DNA from: Lepturacanthus savala
Taxonomy: Eukaryota; Chordata; Actinopteri; Scombriformes; Trichiuridae
DNA length: 64,000 nt
Assembly: GCA_030544235.1 (NCBI GenBank)
Contig: CM060467.1
Coordinates: 6,127,501-6,191,500 of the forward strand
Direction of reading: 5' to 3'
Shown: positions 26,678 to 38,432 of the stretch, in pieces
Layout of the letters: every line of letters starts with the position of its first letter
Position numbering within the stretch: position 1 is the stretch's first letter
Program-made: the position numbers and the translations under genes
The notes under the pieces: generated by a model
The model's database searches: none
What the model was told of the DNA's origin: nothing
The model's input: the letters and a program-made list of their open reading frames with translations, nothing else

Positions 26678-26749
26678 GTGAGTGTAGAGTGATGGGACCC
26701 GGCTGAGGGAACAGCAGCGACTGATCCGTCTCCGGGCTGGTAATGACAG
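26625..26749 (+). other. nrsn1: Putative noncoding exon 1 of nrsn1
   Basis: Just downstream of the NRF1 motif lies a (GA)n run (26651-26679) ending in AG|GTGAGT (donor GT at 26680-26681). A second donor, GACAG|GTAAAA, occurs at 26750-26751. Either would splice to the acceptor at 29741-29742, nine bases upstream of the nrsn1 start codon. There is no long ORF, consistent with 5' UTR. The 5' boundary given is approximate. Confidence 0.45.
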
Positions 26750-27355
26750 GTAAAATGCGACTTTAATGTTTTCCTGTAGAATATTCCTCGCGTTCCCAGC
26801 AGCTCACCTTATGCACGTCGCCTTCGTGAAATAATTGAAAAACCACGTTTCCTGCATGGATTCTCTCAGCGACATCATCTGTGCGAACGATATCATCTCC
26901 CGCACATCTGGAAGTCGCTTCCGTGTGTGTGTGTGTGTGCGTACGTGCGCGTGTGTGTGTGTGTTAAACTTTGTGTCGCCACCTTTACCCAATTACCAGT
27001 CGCCTAATTGTTAGTTTTCTAATTTTTGGGCGTTTCGGGCGTCGTTATCTAAGTCAAATGAAATCAAACTTCATTCATATTTTATTATAGGTATTTTTTT
27101 GCAAAGACTACACGTTTCTCAAGTGGTTTAGGACGTCCATTGCCTGGATTTACGCCAAAAAAAATGCCCTTTGACGCCAAGTCCGTCATTCTAAGTTGAA
27201 TTGAAAAGCATGCTGTGTTGTCTATTTACGTCCCGCGCCGGGGGGTTGGGAGGACGGGATGGATGGATGATGAGGTCTGTTTCCAGACTGGCGTCACACA
27301 TTACGTCTGTGTGTTTTCCTGCCGGGCTGAGGGCTGGACGGTAATAATAATGGCG

Positions 27356-27376
27356 TTCAGCACCACGGCCAGATCC
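27356..27376 (+). promoter_or_regulatory. RE1/NRSE (REST site) in nrsn1 intron 1
   Basis: TTCAGCACCACGGCCAG fits the 17-bp RE1 core without mismatch, and the 21-bp site matches the canonical long form at 18 of 21 positions. It lies about 600 bp downstream of the putative nrsn1 exon 1, a usual place for RE1 in neuronal genes. REST recruitment here would restrict nrsn1 to neurons, which fits the known brain-specific expression of mammalian neurensin-1. Confidence 0.75.
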
Positions 27377-27720
27377 CGGTTAAACGGTTCAGAGGCACGC
27401 TGTGTTTGTTTGACAGGGTTATAAAACCCGTTTCCTCTCGATTTTTGACGCACGTAGACTTTTTTTGTGGTTGATTTAAGATGTACGTACGTCGAGATGT
27501 GTCTTTTAGTAGTTTTACGCAGGTGGGTTGGTTTTTATTTTAGTTAGAGGCGGTTATACATGACGTAGATGAGGAAAAACGTCACAATAATAAGTCAGGG
27601 TACACCTGGTGAAGAAAGGAGATATGTTAGGTTATGTTTGTTAAAGAATTGCTTTAAATAAGTAACATAATTTTAACTTGAACTCCAGTTATTCCAGGGA
27701 TAGCTGAAAATAACTTCCAG

Positions 27721-27722
<2 letters not shown>

Positions 27723-27789
<67 letters not shown>
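27723..27789. repeat. (GT)n microsatellite, about 33 units
   Basis: Perfect GT array of about 67 bp in putative nrsn1 intron 1. Confidence 0.95.
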
Positions 27790-27790
<1 letters not shown>

Positions 27791-28015
27791 TTGCTTCTAT
27801 TTCTTTATGCTCGGATGTTCCTGGGCCACATACGGTCAAGGGCACAAGGGACATTTTAAATGTGGCGATGATTTGGTTTTGTTTTAGAATGAGAAATGAT
27901 GAAAAATATTGGAAACATCCCACAGCATTTAGAAAAGTCTTAAATATCACTGTTTTCCCACTTTAGGTTAGGGTTTAGGTGTGAACGATTCAGATGGTAG
28001 GAAATTAATGATAAA

Positions 28016-28513
28016 CACTACTGTTCAAAAGTTTGGGGTCGCTTTGAAATGTCCTTATTTTTTAAAGTAAAGCACTGTTTTCAAAGAATATAACTTTAAA
28101 CTAATCAGAAATACACACTATACACTGTGGTAAATGACTATCCTAGCTGCAGATGTCTTTTGGTGCAATATCTACATAGGTGTATAGAGGCCCAATTCCT
28201 GCAACTATCACTCCAATGTTCTAATGCTACAGTGTGTTTGCTCATTGTGTCAAATGGATGATTAGAAAACCCTTGTGCAATTATGTTAGCACAGCTGAAA
28301 ACAGTTTAACCGGTTAGAAAAGCTATATCCTTTGACAAAAGCAAAATTTGAAGGAAAAAATAGTATTTTAAATATGAATCATTATTTCTGACCTTGTCAA
28401 TGTCTAGTCTATTATCTATTGATTTTACAACTCATGGTGGTAAATAAAAGTGTGAATCTTCTTGGAATACATAAGATTTTCTAGGTGGCCCCAAACCTTT
28501 GAATGGTAATGTA
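28016..28513. mobile_element. TA-flanked miniature transposon, copy 1
   Basis: It begins CACTACTGTTCAAAAGTTTG and ends CCCCAAACCTTTGAATGGTA in inverted form. The same element occurs at 44757-45294 and 58106-58455, with shared internal stretches such as AATCAGAAATACAC, GTAAATGACTAT and AGCACAGCTGAAAACAG. The CACTACCGTTCAAAAGTTTGGGG terminus is widespread in teleosts. No coding capacity. TA at the element borders suggests a Tc1/mariner-type target, but the superfamily is uncertain. Confidence 0.75.
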
Positions 28514-29751
28514 TATTTTATTTACATAATTGCATTTTTTTTTGTTATGTGACTAAATGGTAAATATTTAAACTTGCTTGAATATATGCAGATGTGTGTA
28601 CAGGCCAGGGAGACTTTCACAGCATCTGGGAAGAGCCAGATGTTCACGAGAGTCTTCAGCAGGTGCAAATTAAGCGGTAATGTGATTAACTCGGGGTAGC
28701 AGGAGAACAGTGTGTCTTGTGTTAATGGAGCATTTCACTCATCATATCTGTATTATATAATCTGATTGTGACCCTGGCACATCCCATAGTACATCGTGTG
28801 AATCCAAATTTAGTCACTTACAGAAATGAGGCAGATAATATCATTTTCATTCCCTGCACAGTTTCGTTTTCACCTACACGCCTGTACGAGGAACTGCATT
28901 TCCAGCCACATCTCATGAGGACGACCATGAGATGAGGTGGAAAGCTCTGTAAATAGCATAAGTACGTAAACTTTTAGTTTAGTCAGGCTAATGTTTTGAA
29001 GGTCAAACATGAAATGAGATACTCAAACTGTGAGGGTGAAACACTGATGGCATTTGGGAATGGGAAAACCCACTATAGTATACTAGAGTTACTTTCACTT
29101 TGAGTTCATTTTTTCTTGTTGCAATAGTTACTTTTATAGCAACAAAATAAAGAAATATCATCTGATATAAATTAATGCATCATAGACTATTATGAGTATG
29201 TTAAGCTATATTTCTTCTTCTTTTGTTGGTCAAATAGGGGGGATAATATATTTTATGATTTACATTTTCCAGGAAAGCCTTCAAACATAATACACGTTCA
29301 AAATTAAAGTGTCACATAGCAAAAAAGTAGATATTGATAGTGTGACGTTTGTATGAAACACAGTATAAAGAATAAAGCACGGTAATTCTGTGGTTGTCAG
29401 CTCTATGTATTCAGCTACACAATAGTGAATGTAAAAAGGGCGGCAATGCAACATCTCATAGCTTATTTCTTAACAGCAAAGTGGGGGAATGCATCATTAA
29501 TCTCTGTGTATTGACGTGCCCATGCCTTCAACATACTGTTATGTAACTTTCTGGCAGTGTGTGTGTGTAATGCTTCATGCTTGTGTGCATTGGTGTTTAA
29601 ATATATGTGCTTCCGTACCATGCCTGTTTATGCATGGTTAGTCTGCAAACCGCATGGGTGGTTCCCCAATGCAAGTGTGCAGCCGTGTAGTCTTTCAGCC
29701 ATGCATTCATTTTGCATGTACATGTGTGTGTTCTCAAGACAGAAGTGAAGG

Positions 29752-32228
<2,477 letters not shown>

Positions 32229-34255
32229 CAGCGGCGCGGTTGAAAAGGGGATAAACTGACGAAGTGTGTATGTTGATTGGTGGGTGGGTCGATCAATGTG
32301 AAAGGCCAGCTTACATGACTGATAGCATCGGTTCCTCATCCCGCTGTGCGACATTAAAGCTTGACTTTAGGGTTGTGTAGATGAAGAGCTTAATATAGCT
32401 GGACAAAGTTTAAGGCTTTTTTTTCCCGTTCAAACATCAGTTGTATGAGATCCACGGTAATCCGACAATAAGCACATGCACAGTCCTCGAGCCCTTTCCC
32501 CGGAAAATGAACCACAGAAACAAATCAATAAAACACAGCTGCCTGAACAACATCAAATGTCGTTTTCACAGACCTTCTTCTTTCATTTTCTCCTGGCAAG
32601 TTGATTCACGATGTGTAAAAAAGAAAAGAGTGGTACTGCAGAAGGGTGTAGATGTACGGTAGCAGCAGATGTGCTGTTGTTTTAGTGCTATTGAAGATGA
32701 GGCACCATGTCTAGTGATGATCAAAAGAAGCAGTGAACACCATTATTGCTGCCCAGCATCTGAAAGAGCATCAGAGGATGAGTGTTCCTATGAACAAAAT
32801 GAAAGACTGTGAGCTGTTGGTCACGATATACAGTAAATATATGTGCTTTAGCTTATAAAGGCTTCTTGTAAATACTTATCGTGCAAGGAAAAACAAAAAA
32901 AACAGGCTAAGGGAAGTCTAAAACTGATACTTCGCACATCGTGAGAGTAGATTAGACCGAACACAGATTAGAAGAGACCTTGAGGGGAGATCCACACTGA
33001 CATTTTCTTCCGTCTTATTACGGCTCTCTGACCTTCAGCGAATCTTCAGACGGGATCGATAAACAAAAAACAGACAGACTGATGAAAGGCGCGTCGGACC
33101 AGACAGAACCTGCAGAGGCTGTCACTTTGCAAAAACATATTATCAGGCGTAGTTTCTAGATAAGACAAATAAGGCATTCATCATGCCTTCTGTGTTTGAG
33201 AAATGAGTTTTTTTGCGTTCCTAAACACTTCATTACCCACGCTCCTCCCTTCTTCGTGGCAAAAGCATCTGCACACAGGCACACGTCTGTATCAAAGCAT
33301 GCACGGATATATTTTTCGACATTCTGAATCAAACGATTTAAGGTCGAGCAGATGCTACTCACGAAAGTCGAGGTGACGCGAAGCTGCATCAAGAGAAACC
33401 GACAATGTGACAGACACACAACACATTTAGAAACCACATCAGATACATCCTGTTCCACAGGATCCACAGTTGCTTCAGCTACTTTCCTGCATTCACACAA
33501 AACCTGAAATTCCAGTAGATAGTTTGTACTCAGCAGATAAAATATATATGGGGTGTTGCCTCCTCAAAGCACTTTTTCTTTTTTTTTTCCACTGGTTGCA
33601 TAATCACTTGTGTTCTGTATCGAAAACAAAAATAGCTACGACAATATTTCTATCTGATTTATTTTACAGAATATAAGCTTGGCACTCACACTTACCTGTA
33701 ACTTACAAGCACAATAAGTCAATTATCATTTTTGGTTCCTTTACAAAAATATGTTTGTCCATATTAATATATATTTCAAATATTATTACCATACCGCTCT
33801 TTATTTCGAATACATTACACATAGAACATTGTTTTGTGCTCTATTTGTTCGAACAATGTTACAGTGGTCTCTGTCCAGGTGCCATTAAGCAACAAGCTTC
33901 TTACTGTGCATCAGTCCTTCTAAACAACTTCTCCTCTTCAAATCCATGCATCAACTTCATAAAATAATAGTTTCAAAAAATAAAACGCTATGCTGGCTAC
34001 TGTACATATGCTATGCTTATGTAAGGTGACCTTTTAATATCATTCCCACTCCACACTCCTTTTTATCTTTTACTTTGGAAGAAAAATAAAAAAGAACATG
34101 TGATGTCATTTTAACACAAACACATAGCTATAAATATGAAGAACAACATACTAATAAAAAAGAACTTAACTCAACCACTTGTGAGCTGCAAACCCTTCCA
34201 GTGTGGTCAGAACATCATTATTAGGTGATGAATAAATGTGACTTGTAGTTCCATG
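32229..34255 (+). other. nrsn1: Probable nrsn1 3' UTR
   Basis: Unique sequence after the stop without coding potential. AATAAA occurs at 32527-32532 (proximal) and at 34231-34236. The latter is followed by a G/T-rich stretch (34250-34275), so a site near 34250 is the best candidate. UGUAAAUA (32877-32884) and UGUACAUA (34001-34008) fit the Pumilio consensus UGUANAUA. The end is inferred. Confidence 0.5.
34231..34236 (+). terminator. nrsn1: Candidate nrsn1 polyadenylation signal
   Basis: AATAAA followed within 20-40 bases by GT-rich sequence. The earlier AATAAA at 32527-32532 may serve a shorter mRNA form. Confidence 0.45.
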
Positions 34256-34469
34256 CTGTGAATTGTGAGTTTCCTTTTATCCTTTAATAGACCAAAGCTG
34301 AGTTATTTCTTATGATCCCATTTTTTTTTTCCTAACCTGACCATCAAGAAAAAAAATGTCTCCCAGGTTTTTTTTTGTTTGCTTTTTTCTGTAATTTTAA
34401 CTATGTGTGTCTTCTGATGTAATGGTAGAAATAAGTAGAGAAAGTATAAAGATAAAGAACAAATACACA

Positions 34470-34593
<124 letters not shown>

Positions 34594-34943
34594 TATATTA
34601 AAGTGTCTATTTTTAAAAGAACATAATAAAATGGAAACATCTGCAGCTCAAAATGTGTGAAAGTTGTATTTTGTAACAGCAGAACAGTAATAAAAGTAAC
34701 ATATTTCCTATTTCTGTACATTTCCAGCTTTAGAATATAAACCGTCCATTACGTCATGTATCAAAAACTGAGTAAAGGGAAATAATTGGAACTTCATTTT
34801 CATTCACAACAGCCTCCAAACCGTCAATGGTGTTCCAACACGCATAAGCTTCCATTACACTGTAATGCTCTTACTGCAATCAATCAGCACAGTCAATTCA
34901 GTACAGGGGAGCGCAAAAGGGTGTCTGTGCTATTCGGGGACTT

Positions 34944-34974
<31 letters not shown>

Positions 34975-35639
34975 CACACCAAGGGTCCACTCGAGGAGAT
35001 AAGACAGAATTGATGGTAACTCCAGAAATAGCACCTTGGAGGATCATCACCTCGACCAGTCAGGCCATATGACTCATAGGCTCAGACGCCCCCGCCCCCC
35101 TCCGCCTTCCTCTGTGTCTCCTGCTCTTTGGTTCTCTCTTCCTCCTTTCCTTCCTTCACCCTCTCTCGGGATGGTGACTCACACACACACACACAAACAC
35201 ACATGAATCCCAATTTGAGCAGCTGCAGGGATGAGAGGGCCATAAGGTCATCGCAGATAGACATTGGATTTGATCACAATTCATGCTGCAGTTTCCTGTT
35301 TCGTGGGTGGCAGTTTATAGTGGATTTATGCAATCTTGTTTCATTGGAAAAGAAGAAAAAAAACTCTTGAGTGTCAGCCACAGAACTCAAAGACTCAAAT
35401 TGAAGTATCCAAATATAGTTAAATGTAGTTACATTTTAAAATTGCATTTGAAAATTGCAATTGAAAACAGTACTGTGGTGGGTAAATAGTACTTTAAATT
35501 TAAATGCATTATGGTTCTTTGTAAGACTCGTCCAAAATGGAGGCAAACGCACTTAAAATAACTGCGTTGTAGTGAAATTACAAGCATTTACTTACCAAAA
35601 AGGCATTCATGGTTTCCCATAGTGACTGCAGCAACATAC

Positions 35640-35850
35640 AAACACTATTCACAATAAGTTAAGAATATTGAGACTCTGGATTCCATATATTTTGGGGTAA
35701 TAAATATTAAACTAATGAATGTTTTTTTCTTCTCATTCGTTAGCAATAGCAATATCAAAGGTATTTTTTACTTATTTCATTGAAATTCAGACCAAATAGG
35801 AAAAGCACTCATGTAAAAAACAATATTCCTAACTTATTGTGAGTTGTGTA
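35640..35850. mobile_element. Short inverted-repeat element (MITE)
   Basis: CACAATAAGTTAAGAATATT begins at 35650 and its inverse, AATATTCCTAACTTATTGTG, ends at 35841, agreeing at 19 of 20 positions. The enclosed 150 bp is AT-rich and noncoding. The terminus is similar to Tc1/mariner-derived miniature elements of fish. Outer borders are approximate. Confidence 0.6.
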
Positions 35851-36154
35851 TATTTTCCTTTCATTATTTCACACACGTTGCCCATTTTGACAAGTGCTGT
35901 CCATAGCAACTTACACTTTTCCACTGTGTCAAAAAGTTACCTCTGCCACATTTGAAGCATTGTTTTTGTTTATTTATATTGTTTTTGATCAATTATATTC
36001 GATTTATTTCATCACAGAGTCACAAGGATAAAGGGAGGAATAAAAAAAAAAAAGACTGTTTTGTACATTTTTCATGCCCAAGTGTCATTTCTTTCTTTCT
36101 TTTTTGGGGAGGTACATGACAGATATAAATGAACAAGACAAGTCTACAGACCTG

Positions 36155-36660
36155 CTAGCAGCTCTGTGAGGCACAGCAGTGCTTTGAGCTAAATGCTAAT
36201 ATCGGCACGCTCACATGATCACAATGACAAGCAGCAAATATTTATCATGGTCACAGTGATAAATATTATGTCATTATGCTTGCAGGTATTTTGGTTATGA
36301 ACAAAAGATTAAGTGATGGTGGCGAAGAAGCATCAGAGATGTAACACAGATGAGTGGTACGCATGGTAATGGTTGATATATATCTATATACTATATAAAC
36401 ATATTTCATAAGACCTGATGGATCACTACAGTCATTAGGACATATCCTCCAAATATTATGGATATCTTTAGAACTCATGGCAATCCATCCAGTACTTGAT
36501 GACATATTAAAACTAAAATTTGCTAGTGGCACTAGAGGAAAGGTCAGACTTGCAGCAACGACATCAGAATTCACTCTTTGTATCAGATAAAAGATCATGG
36601 CAATCTGACAAGTAGTAGTTGAGATATTTCAGTCTGGGACCAAAGTTGTGGAGCAACCTA
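36155..36660 (+). repeat. Degenerate teleost interspersed repeat
   Basis: GCTTTGAGCTAAATGCTAAT, CTTGCAGGTATTTTGGT, GCAATCCATCCAGTA, GGCACTAGAGGAAAGGTCAG and GTTGAGATATTTCAGTC appear in the order known from a very common percomorph-fish repeat, probably the 3' portion of a retroelement. It is noncoding here. Family name not assigned; identification is from recall and not a database search. Confidence 0.55.
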
Positions 36661-37210
36661 AAAGACTGATATAACATGATGAAAATCAGACAAAGGCATA
36701 ATGACAGCTTTACAAAGAAGACTTCCAAACGATATTAATTATCATATAATTAAGATGAATATTTAGATATGTATTCTGAAAGTATTTAAGCGTATTGCAC
36801 TTAAACAGTTGTGATATCTTACTGATTTCCAAAATATCCCAATACATACAAAAACAACATCTGGCAGCATCATACCCGTTTGTATGACTTAAATTTCACA
36901 TCATTTACCCAGCATCACTCACTACAGTCAACAGACATGCTCTGAAACAATGACGCAGCCCAGGAAGTTGATCGTCATTAAAAATAAAGTTTTACTATAA
37001 TATTTCTTATCCGTTTTAGACATGGTTGTCATGGATAATGATAAAAAATAAATAGCATATAATATAGATACTGTTTTTTCTTTTTTAAATATTTGTTTTA
37101 TCATCATAACATCATTTAGCAGTCAGCCGCTCAAAGCGTTCATTACTTGAATTATTATTATTATTATTTGAGGCTATTTTCATTGCGGAATCTAAGACCA
37201 TCTAGTAAAA

Positions 37211-37479
37211 TAACACTTTATAATAACCATCATCCATAATAATTATATATAATATGTCAAATTTTATGAAAGAGAAACATGCATGCTTTTAAATTAGAGT
37301 TAAACTGGTACCAAGTTTTTAGGGTTACACCACATGACATTTTTGTCACTGACCAATAAACATCATTTGAATGGAACTGATAATTATAATACCCAATTAA
37401 ATGTTCATAAATACATTATAAAGCATAATAATAACAAATACATTAACTATTTTCAGATGATGGCTATTATAAAGTGTAA
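37211..37479. mobile_element. MITE in the presumed dcdc2 3' UTR
   Basis: TAACACTTTATAATAACCAT at 37211 is mirrored by ATGGCTATTATAAAGTGTAA ending at 37479. The inverted pair extends to about 24 bp with one mismatch. The 269-bp element is AT-rich and noncoding. It starts 90 bp past the dcdc2 stop codon, so if the mRNA extends through it the transcript can fold into a long stem. Confidence 0.65.
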
Positions 37480-37568
37480 CCCTGACTTTGCACTACCACC
37501 CTCATTATGTTAGATTGCATTGTAAAGTTTTAACTAATTCCAGCGCTATCTAAAGTGCTGGAACTGAA

Positions 37569-38432
37569 TCATTTTTTTCCTGAAGTCTCCCCTTTCTTGC
37601 TTTTCTCCCCTTTCTCTCCATTTTCTGTGGTTTCTTTGTGACTAGCTGAGTTTTTCTCATCCACCTCCAGCTCTGCTTCACTTTCCACCTCATCCTCTTC
37701 TCTACTGATCTCTCCATTCACCCCTCTCTCCTCCTCTCCCGACTCTTTGCTGACGTCCCCTTTTGTTTCGCTGGTGTTCTCTTCCTGGTTACCGTTGCTA
37801 CCGCCACTCCTGCCCTTGCCGTCCTCTCTTGTCTCATTATCTGAGCGAGCCTTCCCCGGATCGTCACCGTTTTCCTTTTCTTTCTGTTCCTCCACTGTGT
37901 CCACATCATTAACCGGGTCTTTGCCGTTTTCTGCCTCCTTTCCTTGGTCTTTGTCTTGCGTCTCATCTTCTACAGCGTCTTCTCGCTCGTCCTTTACACC
38001 GTCAGAAGATGAATGTTTCCCATCCTCTGTCTCTTTTTTATCCTGAGACTTATCAGTGTTGCTATTGCTGGAGCCCTGCTCCCCCTCCTCTTCCTGTTCT
38101 GTTGTTGCTTCTCCCTTTTTCTCATTTTCCTTCTCCTTTTCTCCCTCTTTTTGACCACTTGTCACCTTATTTTCCTTATTCTCTTCTGACTCATTTTGAG
38201 CACATGTCCCCTCAGGTTCCTTTGTCTCTTCACCCTCTTTTTCAGCACTTGTCGCCTTATTTTCTTCCTTCTCTTTTACCTCTATTTGAGCACTTGTCTC
38301 TTCCCTTTCCTTTGTCTCTTCTTTGCCAGCTGAAGTCTCTTCTTCAGTGGTATTTTCAGCAGGAGTCTCCTCTTTCTTCTCTGCCTTTTCATCACTCTCC
38401 TCTGAGGCTTTTGTGTCACCAGCAGCAGCTTT
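37569..38432 (-). CDS. dcdc2: dcdc2 coding exon 9 (acidic tail and stop)
   Basis: Codes residues 334-620, KAAAGDTKASEESDEKAEKK onward to SGKK and TGA. The acceptor is GTTACAG. The 287-aa segment is dominated by Glu, Lys, Asp, Ser, Thr, Gly and Asn with almost no hydrophobic residues, so it is intrinsically disordered. An imperfect 30-residue (90-bp) repeat lies early in it. The long ORFs on the opposite strand (37747-38046, 38009-38563) are artefacts of this composition. Confidence 0.92.
   Translation of the reverse strand, partial: KAAAGDTKASEESDEKAEKKEETPAENTTEEETSAGKEETKEREETSAQIEVKEKEENKATSAEKEGEETKEPEGTCAQNESEENKENKVTSGQKEGEKEKENEKKGEATTEQEEEGEQGSSNSNTDKSQDKKETEDGKHSSSDGVKDEREDAVEDETQDKDQGKEAENGKDPVNDVDTVEEQKEKENGDDPGKARSDNETREDGKGRSGGSNGNQEENTSETKGDVSKESGEEERGVNGEISREEDEVESEAELEVDEKNSASHKETTENGEKGEKSKKGETSGKK

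Larger units (their letters stand above)
26560..27480 (+). promoter_or_regulatory. nrsn1: Putative nrsn1 promoter, CpG-rich
   Basis: CpG density rises sharply from about 26590 to 27480. GCGCATGCGCA (26606-26616) is the core of an NRF1 site, a common CpG-island promoter element. A TATTTATA sequence lies at 26563-26570. Consensus splice donors follow at 26680 and 26750, and an RE1 site lies at 27356. The position, 3 kb upstream of the first coding exon of nrsn1 and on its strand, makes this the likely promoter. The exact transcription start cannot be read from the sequence. Confidence 0.6.
26750..29742 (+). other. nrsn1: Putative nrsn1 intron 1
   Basis: About 3 kb between the putative noncoding exon and the first coding exon. 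It holds the CpG-rich promoter shoulder, an RE1 site (27356-27376), a long (GT)n (27723-27789) and a TA-flanked miniature transposon (28016-28513). The rest (28514-29740) is unique AT-rich sequence without a supported exon. Confidence 0.45.

Noticed and set aside
27961..27982. Telomere-like TTAGG motifs
   Set aside because: Only two or three imperfect units are present, which is not enough for an interstitial telomeric array.
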